The position numbers were made by a program, and so were the translations under genes. The notes under the pieces were generated by a model, which was not told the origin of the DNA, made no database searches, and was given only the letters and a program-made list of their open reading frames with translations. Below, piece after piece: positions 20,304 to 31,172 of a stretch of 64,000 bases of DNA. The stretch is from the NCBI RefSeq assembly GCF_029542785.1, contig NC_083376.1, positions 434,001-498,000 on the forward strand. Reading direction: 5' to 3'. This DNA is from Malassezia japonica. Lineage: Eukaryota; Basidiomycota; Malasseziomycetes; Malasseziales; Malasseziaceae. Within the stretch, counting starts at the first letter, position 1. Each line of letters starts with the position of its first letter.

Positions 20304-21639
20304 ATGGAGTGGGCGGCGCGGGGGGAGCAGGTGAAGCGTACGCTGCTGGGCTGACGCAGCGTTGGTGCACGCGCTAGCATGTTTGTATCGCTTCGGAGAC
20401 CACTGCTGGGTGAGCTGCGTGAGAGACCCCGACGACGGGCGCCTCCGAGTACGTTTTTTTTTTGGGCTCATCAAGCTCCAACTTTCGTCGGTGAACGCGT
20501 CGAGCTCCGCGTACGGCCTCTTTGTGTTTTACGCGACGTTCTTTGAGCGCATCGCACTGAGTGGGGAGGACTGCGAGTGCCAGGTGCACATCAAGGTGCG
20601 TGGCCTGGCTCACCCAGACGTTGCTTGCGATGCTGCGCATGCGGGGTCAGATCCAGCGGTGCACGTTTACCCTCGACGCGTCCGCCGTGCCGAGCCGCAT
20701 CGAGGTCGAGATCGACTGCGAGCAGGGTACGTAGTGCGTCTAACACAGGTATACGGAAACGGCACAAACTTACGTACGAAGACCGACCGGGTCTCTTTCC
20801 GTCCATTGATCCCCACCCGCCGTTTGCGCTGAGCGTGCGCCCGACGACCGCGCGCGAGTGGACCGAGCACTTTCTGAGTAGCGGAAAGACGGGCGAGTGC
20901 AGTTTGTACTGCGCGCCGGACGCGTGCGTCCTGCGCAGTCGCCTCGATGGGCCGCTGGATACCCGTGAGTCGCTCCGCCACTCGATCCAGAGCGAAGTGC
21001 GCTTGCCGCTCGGCGAGATGGTCGAGTACCACGTCCCGGACGAGACGCACGTCCAGTTTTCTCTGTGGGAGTTCCGCGCGGCGATCCACGTCGCCGAGCA
21101 GCTCGGCACGGACCTCGCGCTGGCGTTTGGGTACGGCGGCGAGCCGATGTTTGTGCGGCTGCAGGTGCAAGAGGAGCTATGTGCCGAGTTTATCCTCGCT
21201 ACGACCGGTGACCCCGACCCTGTACCGCACGCGCCGAAAGAGCGCGCCGCCTCGCCGCCCCTCGCGCACGAACTCGCGCCCGACTCGCGCGAAACGAGCC
21301 GTGCGTCGCAGTCTGTCGTGCCCGAAGCGGCGCGGCCGAGCAGCGACGACGAGGACCTCTTGCCGGTGCGCGGCGTAAAGCCCGAGCCTACGCCGTCGCA
21401 GGCACGCGGCGGCATTCCCCTCTCGCAGCTGCCGATTGTGGAGCCGACGCCCTTGGATCGGGGGGGGAGTCGCGACGAGCACCCCTCGGCGCTGTTCCTA
21501 GGCACCCCTTCTTCGCCGACGCTCGATGCGGTCGAGATCCCCCCGACGCAGGACACACTCCCCGCGACCCAAGTGCCAAGCCATGGTCGGAAACGGGTGC
21601 GTTCCCTCGCTAACCCGGCAGTTCCGCCCGATATTCTAG
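20304..21639 (+). CDS. RAD9: Checkpoint clamp subunit Rad9 (9-1-1 complex)
   Basis: Predicted exons are 20304-20337, 20360-20448, 20476-20595, 20618-20726, 20749-21596 and 21622-21639 (405 aa). Introns are 22, 27, 22, 22 and 25 nt. The N-terminal sliding-clamp fold shows [33 protein letters not shown] and [19 protein letters not shown]. The tail is Ser/Pro/Asp-rich and phosphorylatable. Splicing the last intron ends the protein in KRFRPIF, like the conserved Arg/Phe-rich Rad9 tail; reading through would give a longer, unconserved end at 21725. The 27-nt intron is in frame and weakly supported (AAG acceptor, no clear CTRAC). Rad9 loads at damage to activate ATR/Mec1 signalling. Confidence 0.85.
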
Positions 21640-21728
21640 CCCGGGAAAACACCTCCACATGTGTTGGGGACAAACAGTCGGCGGTGCTCTGTTTTGACTT
21701 ACGCCCGAGCCATCTGTGCGCGTAGCAT

Positions 21729-24135
21729 ATGGCCCAGTACTCGGGAAGCGCGTACGCGCGCCAGTTCCCTGACCAATATTCCAGTCAATACATACAGGAC
21801 CAGCATGCTGGGTACCCCACGCCTGGTGCGGAGGGCGTCCCAGCTTCGAGTAGCCAATCGTCGTTCCTGTACGTGCCGGGGGCCGACCTCGGTCAGTACG
21901 CCACCGGTGCCGGGCTCGCGGTGCACCCTGGCCTGGTGAATGTCCCTGACGAAGGACAGTTTATCCCACAGCGCATCGTGCCGCCTGCACCGCCTTCGGC
22001 GCAGTTTGCGGGATGGCCGGCCCAGCCAGTGTCGCGTCACGATTCGGCGCCGCCGACGCAGCAAGAGGTGCTGCGCTACCAGCTTGCGCGCCAGGAGGCC
22101 GCAATGGCATCGAGCGCCTCGCTCCCGGTCGAGCGCCCACTGCACGCGCAGGCACCGCCAGATGCGCGGTACGCTGCGATGGCGCCGCAGCACGGCCGCT
22201 CGCAGAGTATCGACGCGTACGCCATGTCACAACAGTACCATCACCCGTTGCGAGGGGCGACACTGTCGTACGACGATAGCCCGTCGCCGTCCGAAGGCAT
22301 TCCGCCCGCGACGCCGCCCAAGCCCAAGCCCCAGGAGCGGGGCGAGCGGCTGCCGACGTCCCTCTCGAACATGTCGCTCGCGAGCTCGGTGCGTTCGGCG
22401 GGCGAGATACCGGCGTCGCCCAAGAGCGGCCCTGGCACCGGTACCGACTCCCCGTCGCGGCATCGGACGCGCGATGGGAGCCGCTCGTCGCTGAAGAGCA
22501 TGATTGGCGGCCTGGTGCATTCCATGAGCGACGTCTTTGCGCCGAACGAGAAGCGCCCCGAGATCTCGACGCCGTACGACCCGGTGCACCTGACGCACGT
22601 CGGCTTCAATGCGCACACGGGCGAGTTTACCGGCCTGCCACGCGAGTGGCAGCAGCTCCTGCAGCAGTCGGGCATTTCGCGCCAGGAGCTCGAGCAGCAC
22701 CCCCAGGCGGTGATGGATATCGTGGCATTCTACCAGGACAATGCGCAGGATGCGCCGATCGGCGGCGAGAACGACGACGTGTGGACCAAGTTTGGCGCAA
22801 ACGTCGGCGACGACTCTTCGTCCTCGCAGCCGCACGAGCAAGAGGTGTGGGACGCGACGGCTCAGTACGCCCACCCTGCGCCTGTAGCGCCCGCGCCTCC
22901 TCCTGTGCCTCTCGGCCCTGCGGTGCCGGCGCCTGGGCGTGTATCGCCGAGTTTCCGCCCTCCGGAGCTGCTGCAGTCGAGCAAGTCGAGTGCGACGCAG
23001 CCGCTCGTGGAAGACGTTACCCATACCTACAACCCTGCGGCAGAGCGCCCGCCCGACGCCGCGCCCGCCGCGTCTGCGACGCAGCTCGTGCGGAACCAGT
23101 CGCAGCGTGCTGAGGCGGCGGCGGCGGCGGCGGCGGCGCGCCCTGCCGAGCCCGAGATGCGCCCCCCGCTCGGGGCCGGGCATGCGGTCCCCCGGCGCCA
23201 GACGAAGCGGAACAAGGTGAGCGACGCGCAAGTTATGACGCGTCTGCAGGCCGTGTGCATGCCTGGCAACCCCACCAAGATGTTCAAGGACCTAGTCAAG
23301 ATCGGCCAAGGCGCGTCGGGCGGTGTGTTTACTGCGAAGAGTATCGGTTCGGAGCAGCTGGTGGCTATCAAGCAGATGGTGCTTTCCCAGCAGCCCAAGA
23401 AGGACCTGATTGTCAATGAGATCGAAGTGATGAAGCAGTCGCGGCACCCTAATATTGTGAACTTCCTCAACGCCTTCCTGAACCAAGGCGAGCTGTGGGT
23501 CGTGATGGAGTACATGGAAGGCGGCCCTCTTACCGATGTCGTCCTGCACTCGATCTTGTCCGAAGGGCAGATTGCCGCAGTGGCGAAAGAGTGCCTGACC
23601 GGCCTGCATCACCTGCACACCCACGGCGTGATCCACCGCGACATCAAGAGCGACAATGTGCTGATGAGTATGAACGGGAATATTAAACTGAGTACGTCTC
23701 TCTACTAACGCAGCCGACTTTGGGTTCTGTGCACAGATCGGCCAAGCGCACGCGAAGCGCGTCACGATGGTCGGCACGCCCTACTGGATGGCCCCCGAAG
23801 TGGTCACGCGCAAGGAGTACGGTCCCCGCGTGGATATCTGGAGCCTGGGCATTCTGTGTATCGAGATGATCGAGGGCGAACCGCCGTACCTCAACGAGAA
23901 TCCCCTGCGCGCGCTCTACCTGATCGCGACCAACGGCACGCCCAAGCTCCAGAACCCCGAAAAGCTCTCCCCAACGATCAAAGACTTCCTCTCGGTCTGT
24001 CTCGAAGTCGACGCGGACCGCCGGCCTGACGCGGCCACACTGGCAGAGCACCCATTCCTGCGCTCGCCCGAGCCGCTGCGCTCGCTCATTCCCCATATCC
24101 GCGCCGCGCACGACCACCGCGCGCAGCGCCCGTAG
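21729..24135 (+). CDS. STE20: p21-activated kinase (STE20/PAK family)
   Basis: Exons are 21729-23691 and 23714-24135 (794 aa); the 22-nt intron splits the DFG region. A Cdc42/Rac-binding CRIB starts near residue 277 ([16 protein letters not shown]) and runs into the autoinhibitory segment. A Pro/Ala-rich linker with an eight-alanine run precedes the kinase (from about 518): [39 protein letters not shown]. There is no PH domain, so it is Ste20/Shk1-like rather than Cla4-like. It acts downstream of Cdc42 in polarity, mating and MAPK signalling. A RhoGAP gene follows on the same strand. Confidence 0.93.
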
Positions 24136-24250
24136 TTCTCCCCACAACGCCGTGGCCACGTGGCATATGCAGCTGGGCGGGGCACGTCCGATCGGACCGG
24201 TCCACCAACACTGCGCAGGCGCGTGCTGGAGCTCGAGAGGACGGTATAGC

Positions 24251-26181
24251 ATGGGAGATACGTCCTATCTGTCGACAACGGCGAATGTAGGTCGAGTGGC
24301 TAATGCAGAACATCGGCGACGCGTCGTTCGCTCCGCTGCGCGCTTCGACGTCCACAAACACCTATGCGGGTGGCACGGCGGAAGCCGGCGACCGCACGCT
24401 CTTGCCCGCCTCGGGCGGGAACGACGGGCCGACGCCCGAGATTGTCAAGTCGTCTGTGATTGACGATGCTACAATGCGCTCGCTCTGCGCTATGGATGTA
24501 TGTTGCACCACTGACCCAGTGCGGCCTGCCCCTGATGGACGAGCGCCTGCGCCAGAGCCTCGAATCGGCGCGCGAGGCGTCCGCGTTTATCAAGAAACGC
24601 GCCGCACTCGAGGAGGAATATGCACACGGCCTCAGCAAGATGAGCAAGACATACGCATCCGAGTACTCTTCGCACGAGGCTCGCGCGGGCTCCTACAGCT
24701 CGAACTGGAAGAGCATGCTGCACGCCCAAGAGTCGCTCAGCGAGAACCACTTCCGCTTCGCGACGAAGCTCACCGCGATCAGCGACGACCTCGCGATACT
24801 CGTGCGCGACTCTGAGCGCCAGCGGAGGCAGCACCGCGAAATGGGCCACCGCCTCGAAAAGAGCCTGCTCGACGCGGAGTCGAGTGTCGAGCGCGCCCGC
24901 ATGCGCTTCGACATTGCGGCCGAGGACCTGGAACGTGTGTTCCTTGTGAAGCAGGGCGACACGCAGCGCGCCGCCGACATGTCGATCGGCGCAGCGGCGA
25001 GCAAGCGGACGCTCGGCATGTCCTTTACCAAGGGCGGCCTCTTTAAGAACAAGAACCCCCAGCAGATTTTGCGCCACGAGGACGAGTTCCGTACGAAGAA
25101 GAACACGGCACACGAAATGCTGCGCACCGAGGCGCAGCAGGCACAGGTCGTCCGCCAGGAGTACTTTAGCCAGCACCTGCCGCACATTCTGCGCTCGCTC
25201 CGTGATACGCTCAACGAGCTGGACACAGGGCTGCAGTTCCAGCTGATGCGCTTCGCCTTCTTGTACGAGAGCATCGTGCTGAGCGACGGTATGGCGGTCA
25301 ACCCGCTGAACGAAAAGTCGACTACCAATGGCCTGCGCGACTCGGCCTCGGCGATCGACAATGGCGCCGACTTTAAGGACTTTTTGCAGAGCTACGAGCT
25401 CGCGCACGGCAAGGACTTCAAGGGGCCGCGCCGCTTCAATCCTTACGACGAGCAGACGCTCACGAACCTCATGTACCAAACCACCCTTACTGGGCCGGGC
25501 GCGGGCGGCGACGAAGGCGCCATGTCGGGCGGGTCGGCGCACGCGATCTTTGGCGTGGACCTCACCACGCAGCTTATCCGCGACAATGTCGAGGTGCCGC
25601 CCATCCTCGAGATCTGCGCAGATGCGATCGAGCGCGTCGGCATTCAAAACATGGGCATTTATCGACTGTCGGGCACCACGTCGCGCGTGCAAAAGCTCAA
25701 GGCAAAGTTTGATGCTGACTGGTCGTCGGTCGATCTGATGAGCGACGAGGCGCTGAGCGACATTAATATCGTCGCAGGCTGCCTCAAGCTTTGGTTCCGC
25801 GAACTGCCAGAGCCTTTGCTCACCCATGCATTATACCCGGCGTTCATTGAGGCCGCCAAGGTGGAGAACGACTACTTGCGTCAGATCCGCCTGCACGAGC
25901 AGGTCAATGAGCTACCGGACGCCAACTATGCCACTCTCCGCTTCCTGATGGCGCATCTCGATCGCGTCCGCTCGCAAGAGTCGGTCAATCAAATGAGCGC
26001 GCACAATCTCGCGATTGTCTTTGGCCCCACGCTCCTCAGCCCGCCCCACGACGTGGTCGCGTTGGACGCCGCCGCAGGCGGGCCTGTGCATCTACAGGAT
26101 ATGAGCCACCAATGCCTGGTGGTCGAGACGATCCTGCTCAAGTACCGCGACATCTTCGTCGACAGCGAGGAGGATAAATAA
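24251..26181 (+). CDS. RGD1: F-BAR and RhoGAP domain protein (Rgd1/Rga8-like)
   Basis: Exons are 24251-24286, 24309-24497 and 24520-26181 (628 aa); both introns are 22 nt. An FCH/F-BAR region occupies about 75-330 (LRQSLESAREASAFIKKRA, EEEYAHGLSKM). The C-terminal RhoGAP domain (about 420-625) has the arginine-finger loop GIYRLSGTTSRVQKL, KLWFRELPEPLLTH and NLAIVFGPTLL. The family turns off Rho3/Rho4 or Cdc42-type GTPases at curved membranes. Its place next to a PAK gene suggests a shared signalling theme, though co-regulation is not shown. CACGTG lies at 24157-24162 upstream. A short A-run follows the stop. Confidence 0.9.
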
Positions 26182-26285
26182 AAAAAAAATGTAGCGTACA
26201 CAATCGGTTCACCGTCTACACAACAGAAAACACACTATGTGTTGCTTTTTTGACTTTCTGGGAAAAGCAGAGGGGAGCGACACAC

Positions 26286-26618
26286 TTAGTCGAAGAGACC
26301 GAAGCCCATGTCGTCATCGGACTCCTCCTTCTCCTCCTCCTTCTTCTCCTCAGCAGCCGGGGCAGCGTCACCACCAGCGGCGGCGCCACCGGCAGCGGGA
26401 GCAGCGGCAACGGCACCACCCGAGGGGACCGAGGCGAGCTTCTCCTGGCCCTCAGCAATGAGCTCCTGGAGGTTCTTGCCCTCGAGCTCAGAGATGAGCT
26501 TCTCGAGGCGCTCCGAGTCGGCCTCGATGCCGACGGTGCCGAGGAGCTTGGTGACGTCCTCAGCCTTGGGGCTCTCGTTAGCGAGCGAAAGGAGCAGGTA
26601 GGCGGCAATAAGCTTCAT
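26286..26618 (-). CDS. RPP2: 60S acidic ribosomal protein P2
   Basis: A single exon of 110 aa. It has the P2 N-terminal helix set ([36 protein letters not shown]), an Ala/Gly hinge and the universal acidic tail [13 protein letters not shown] that contacts elongation factors on the ribosomal stalk. It shares a 229-bp divergent promoter with RPS15. Confidence 0.95.
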   Translation of the reverse strand: MKLIAAYLLLSLANESPKAEDVTKLLGTVGIEADSERLEKLISELEGKNLQELIAEGQEKLASVPSGGAVAAAPAAGGAAAGGDAAPAAEEKKEEEKEESDDDMGFGLFD

Positions 26619-26847
26619 TTTTGTTTTTGTTTGTTAGGGTGTACCACAAATCCGCGAAATCGCTTTGGTCCAGAGGAAGACTTGAGGCTTAAAGGTAGGC
26701 CAGGAGCGCCACGCCTCGTACTTTGGTCGCGCGCAAGAAGCTGTTATCACGTGACTCGAATTCCAAAACTATACGTGCACGTGAAGGGGGGGATTCCTTT
26801 GAAGGGCGCGCCGCCCACGTCTTCTCCCACCTACAAGCTCGTCGAAG
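26619..26847. promoter_or_regulatory. Divergent ribosomal-protein promoter RPP2 / RPS15 with two CACGTG boxes
   Basis: This 229-bp gap separates two ribosomal-protein genes and is wider than most divergent gaps here. It holds CACGTG at 26748-26753 (as ATCACGTGAC) and 26778-26783. The arrangement suggests co-regulation of the pair. Confidence 0.5.
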
Positions 26848-27443
26848 ATGTGCGTAGAAAGAGGTTCGGTAGCAAGGCTGCCGAACCCCGTTTATTGAGG
26901 ACGGGATACTGACCATACAGGGATGACTACGACGCTGCCGCTGCCGCTGAGCTGAAGCGCAAGAGGACCTTCAAGAAGTTCCAGTACCGCGGTGTCGACC
27001 TCGACCAGCTGCTGGACCTTCCCAACGAGGAGTTCGTCAAGCTTGTGCACGCCCGTGCCCGCAGGCGCTTCCAGCGCGGCCTTACCCGCCGCCCCATGGC
27101 CCTGATCAAGAAGCTGCGCAAGGCTAAGAAGGAGACTCTCCCTAACGAGAAGCCTGCGATCGTCAAGACGCACCTGCGTAACATGATTGTCGTCCCTGAG
27201 ATGATCGGCTCCGTCATCGGCATCTACAACGGCAAGGTACGTGTTTTGTTTATCGATGGGGACTAACCACTAGGTCTTCACCACCGTTGAGATCAAGCCC
27301 GAGATGACCGGCCACTACCTCGGTGAGCTGGCCATCAGCTACATCCCCACCCGCCACGGCAAGGGCAGCCTGGGCAAGGATGCGTACGTACATGCGTTGG
27401 AAATCATGCTGACCACAGGAGCCGCTTCATCCCTCTGTACTAA
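26848..27443 (+). CDS. RPS15: 40S ribosomal protein S15 (uS19)
   Basis: Exons are 26848-26849, 26921-27236, 27274-27383 and 27419-27443 (150 aa); introns of 71, 37 and 35 nt. The first exon supplies only AT of the start codon; the G comes from exon 2, giving MDDYDAA then [17 protein letters not shown]. Conserved uS19 blocks follow ([45 protein letters not shown]). It is a small-subunit head protein. A start further upstream is not visible. Its introns are longer than those of most genes here, in line with the other highly expressed genes. Confidence 0.92.
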
Positions 27444-27696
27444 TTCATGTCTTGCAGGGAATTGCTGGTGATGCGCACGGAAAACTCTCTATTGCTCTTG
27501 TTGGCACATATCTTCTTTAGATAGAGAGCACGCAGCACACCGTGCTGGCGACATCAGTGCTATCTCAAAATAAAAGCCTTTGCTCACGACTCGTATACGG
27601 CTGCGTCTATAGGGTGAAGAGCCGAAAAAGCGGGCCCACGTGGCACCGCCTCCTCGTCCTCCACTTGTAGGACAAGGATGCTAGGGGGCGCTCAGG
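27444..27696. other. Intergenic RPS15 to MUS81
   Basis: This 253-bp gap contains an A/T-rich stretch with AAATAAAAG near 27567, a plausible RPS15 polyadenylation region, and CACGTG at 27637-27642, 55 bp before the MUS81 start. No ORF or RNA gene was seen. Confidence 0.45.
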
Positions 27697-30020
27697 ATGA
27701 GCACGCCGCATCCGAACTGTGTCTGGCTTGAATTCATCAAGAAATGGCACGACGATGCGCGTGAAAAGGGGACAAAGGCTGCGGCGGCCTACCTAAAGGC
27801 ACATAGATCGCTCGCTGCTACCACGGAGCCGTTTGCGCACCCATGCGAGACCGTGCGCCTGGCAGGCATAGGCGACTCCATCGCCAAGCGACTCGAAAAG
27901 GAGTATGAGAAATGGTGCCAAGATAATGGGGAAACGATGCCAGAGCCGCGTATGTATCGTAGCTGACGCAGCATCCACGTCGCGCATGGCAAACACGACC
28001 CGCACAACACGAACCAACACGACGCGTGCGCCGCGGAAGCGCAAGGAGTACGTTCCTGAGCCGCGGTCGGGCGCACATGGACTTCTTGTGGGACTGTACA
28101 CGAAAGCAGTGGAAGATGGTAACGACGACGCACAGATTGGCAAGGCCGAACTGATTGCGCGCGCCCAGCCCTACTGCGACAGTGACTATTCTGTGCCAGG
28201 CGGCGGCTCGCGCTCCTCTTTGCCTTCGTCACTCGCGCACCAGGGCGGAGGAAGCCAAAACTTTCAGGCGCGCAGGTCGTATATTACCGCCTGGAACGCG
28301 ATGAAAACACTCATTGACAAGGGCTACGTATACCGTACAGGGAATCCGCCGCGTTTCTTTTTGAGTGAGCAAGGTATGACGATTGCGCGCGTGCTGGCCG
28401 AAGCCGAAGGACTGGGTCAGCCGAACGCTGATGACGCGCAAGAGGAGCCGACGCCGGCCGCGACTCTGCCCGCTACAGAGCCAGCCACCCAGCCAGAGAC
28501 CCAGCCTTTTTCCACACAATCCGAACCCTTGCAGATACCCACCCAAACGCAAGAAGAGCCGATTGCACGACCCCAGCAACGGCTATACCTTCCCCCACGC
28601 AAGCATATACTAGAGCGCACCGAGCCTCGGACGTGGAAGCGGACGACGTCGGCCCAGTCTGGCCTCTCTGTGCAGGACAGCATCGACGTCGAGGATATGG
28701 AGCCTCACAATGTCGTGGTCGACCTCGTCCAGTCATCGCAAGAGGATGTCTTTGTCGCAAGTGAGCCGCGCGCGCGTTCGCCCGAGCTACGCCACGCAGG
28801 GCCGGTCCGCATCAGTATCTCGCTGATCGATTCCTCACCGGTGATCCAGCACCGGTTCAGCTCCAGCCCTGTTGTAGCGAGCTCGCCTTTGCGACAGACA
28901 CGATACGAAGCGCCGCCCAGCTCGAGTCCGTGCGCACGCACACTCGAGGTGCCTGCTGCGCCTGAGCCTCGGCAGCTGCCCCCACCTCGGCAGCTGCCCC
29001 CACCTCGGCAGCTGCCCCCACCGCGGCAGCCGCTTGGGTGTCATGTCCTTCCTGCCCATTCCTTCACGGTGCACTTGATCATGGACCACCGCGAAGTGCG
29101 TGCACGGCACACCCAGAGCGCCGGTTCGGGCCGGCGTGTCACATTTGAAGAGGCAATGGAACGGCGTGGCATTCCTTGTGAGCTCCGCGCATTAGAGCTC
29201 GGCGATATTCTATGGGTTGCGCGGCCCAAGCCTGACAATCCGCCAGACGTTGCCGAAAAGTGGGCCCTGGTCCAAGAGGTGGTGCTCGATACGGTAGTCG
29301 AGCGCAAGCGCCTGGATGATCTTACGTCGAGTATCTTTGACGGGCGTTGGCACGAGCAAAAGGTACGTTTGGACGCTAATGTAGCAACGCCTGCGCACGT
29401 CCGGCATGGGCCACGTATTCTACCTGATTGAGGATGTCGATGTCGCGAATATTGTGCAGCGCCACGGTGACCGTATCCAGACGGCGCTGAGCAGTACACA
29501 GATCATCGATGGGTTCTACGTGCACCGCACGGCCAATGGCGAAGGCACAGCCGATTTTCTCGCCAGCATGCACAAGACGCTGGAAGAGCAGTATGCAAGC
29601 CAAGCGCTGCATGTGTTACGCGAGGAAATGATCGACCGTGACCACTACGACGAGATGCAGGCGCAGTTCCGGGCTGCGCATCCCAGCACGCCTTTTCTGA
29701 CCGCCTTTCATACTTTTCAGTCGCTGCACGGCAAGTCGAGTGCGGCGGGGACATTACAAGATACGTGGACGAAGATGCTTTTGTGTGTCCGGCGTATCTC
29801 TCCCGAGAAAGCGCAAGAGATCGTGCAGCGATGGCCGACGCCCCACCACCTCTACCGGGCATGGGCGGCGTACGAAACCGAGGCGCCACAGACCAAGACG
29901 GTGCCTGCGTTTCTGAGCACGGTCATTGACGACGAGGTGTTTGTGGCGCGCCGCAAGATCGGCAAAGCACTGAGCGAGCACGTGTGGGATCTGCTGCGCT
30001 CGATTGATTATGTACAATAG
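27697..30020 (+). CDS. MUS81: Structure-specific endonuclease Mus81
   Basis: Exons are 27697-27949, 27972-29362 and 29385-30020 (759 aa); both introns are 22 nt. The N-terminal helix-hairpin-helix (about 1-85, RLAGIGDSIAKRLE) is followed by a winged-helix region (YITAWNAMKTLIDKGYVYRTG). A disordered linker holds an 18-bp tandem repeat. The ERCC4-type nuclease has VERKRLDDL as its metal-binding core (about residue 525) and EQKQRLRTSG across intron 2. A C-terminal helix-hairpin-helix ends the protein. With Eme1/Mms4 it cuts 3' flaps and joint molecules. The stop abuts that of the convergent lyase gene (TAG|CTA). Confidence 0.93.
28968..29030 (+). repeat. 18-bp coding minisatellite in MUS81 linker
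   Basis: The unit CCTCGGCAGCTGCCCCCA is repeated three times with a diverged partial fourth copy. It encodes PRQLPP repeats in the disordered linker. Copy number may vary between strains. Confidence 0.85.
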
Positions 30021-30878
30021 CTATCCCAGCAGGACTTGAAACATGCCCCGCACAGCATTACAGAGATAGAGTCGTCCGTTTTGGTTCTGGAGGGCATCCC
30101 TGATGTCCTCGACAGAAAGAGCGCGCTGTGACACCTTTTCCTGCCGCACAAGCTCCTGAATGAGCATACCAGGAAGCAGGTTTTGGAAAGGAGGCGTGAC
30201 CAAGGATGGTGACGCATTCGGCACCTCGAGGATAATATTAGCAATGCTGGACTCGGTCACGGACGGCGTACCGTCTACGTCGCTCCACAAGAGAACATCA
30301 AAGCAGGGGTCGTGGGTGGTATCGTTCAGCGCGCCAAGGTTTCCGCGGACGCGCGCTCTGGCGTCGTCGTATACCTTGCGGCAATCCGTTTTGAGGTAGG
30401 TTGTGGGGCCCTGCAGCGACGTAGGCGTAGGATCGAGCCGCACCATGAGCGTAGCCCCCTTTGGCGAGGCTAGCGGTGCGATGACCGCGCGCGAGGTCCC
30501 CCCCTTTGCAATGCGCAAGCTCGCGCGAAGCTTGGCCGTCTCTGAGCCCTGAATCGCCTGTGTCTGTTCCCAGAGCTCGCGGACTGCATCCGACGCGAGC
30601 ACCTGATCTACGCTCCATCCCTGCTCCCCCCATTCGCCTGGAAAGAGGCGCGCGAGCTCAGCAGTGGCGTGGACCAGGCGCAGGACGTGCGCGTACCATA
30701 GAGGGACGTGCGCGGCGAGCGGATGCTGCCTAATTTGTTCGCATTCCGCGGAAATTGGGCGCGATTTTTCATGGAACTTTACATGCTCCGGAAGAAGCAC
30801 GTCGACACTACATTCTCCCTGCGCAGCGTCGCGCAAGCAGTGCACGCTTGTGAACGTCTCGGCAGGGATGCTCGCCAT
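30021..30878 (-). CDS. ABZ2: Fold-type IV PLP enzyme, probable 4-amino-4-deoxychorismate lyase
   Basis: A single exon of 285 aa from the ATG at 30876-30878. The start ASIPAETFTSVHCLRD resembles Abz2-type N-termini. The KTDCRKVYDDAR segment fits the catalytic-lysine region of class-IV aminotransferase-fold lyases, and VTESSIANIILE is the family's cofactor-binding V-E-x-x-x-N-I block. The likely reaction is aminodeoxychorismate to p-aminobenzoate plus pyruvate in folate synthesis. A branched-chain or D-amino-acid aminotransferase is less likely, given the length and divergent N-terminus. CACGTG lies at 30894-30899 and 30905-30910 upstream. Confidence 0.68.
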   Translation of the reverse strand: MASIPAETFTSVHCLRDAAQGECSVDVLLPEHVKFHEKSRPISAECEQIRQHPLAAHVPLWYAHVLRLVHATAELARLFPGEWGEQGWSVDQVLASDAVRELWEQTQAIQGSETAKLRASLRIAKGGTSRAVIAPLASPKGATLMVRLDPTPTSLQGPTTYLKTDCRKVYDDARARVRGNLGALNDTTHDPCFDVLLWSDVDGTPSVTESSIANIILEVPNASPSLVTPPFQNLLPGMLIQELVRQEKVSQRALSVEDIRDALQNQNGRLYLCNAVRGMFQVLLG

Positions 30879-31172
30879 GGCGTCGAGGGCAAACACGTGG
30901 CTCTCACGTGGTTTTCCGGGGTCTTCCGGTGCGTCGCCCGCCTAGAAATGCCCGCGCGCCGATTGGCCGCGGCTGTCGGGCCGATGGGAAATACACGCGT
31001 GCTGGACTGGCTGGACTGGGCTTGGAGGCCAAGGAAGAAGCCGTGTGCGGGCGAAGTGGCCGAAAATTGCAAGGCCCGTGTTTGAATTGTACCCATACCC
31101 ATTGAGGTGAAGGCAATTACGCGGAGCGCCAGCCCCAAGTATCTTGCTATAGCACCGCCTTAACAGTGTATC
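30879..31172. promoter_or_regulatory. Divergent promoter ADC-lyase / CYT1
   Basis: A 294-bp gap with paired CACGTG boxes at 30894-30899 and 30905-30910 and, nearer CYT1, a stretch lower in GC. No ORF with family features was seen on either strand. Confidence 0.45.

Noticed and set aside
21723..21725. RAD9 stop at 21723-21725
   Set aside because: It would leave 3 bp before STE20 and an unconserved tail. A CTAAC intron at 21597-21621 gives a conserved end.
22227..23231. 334-codon Arg-rich minus-strand frame within STE20
   Set aside because: Composition-driven; overlaps the CRIB-coding region and shows no domain.
24490..25827. 445-codon minus-strand frame opposite the RhoGAP gene
   Set aside because: A compositional shadow of the sense codons; the sense protein has clear F-BAR and RhoGAP motifs.
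27905..27970. Long unspliced MUS81 frame starting upstream of its real second exon
   Set aside because: The first exon encodes the helix-hairpin-helix in another frame and a standard 22-nt intron joins the two.
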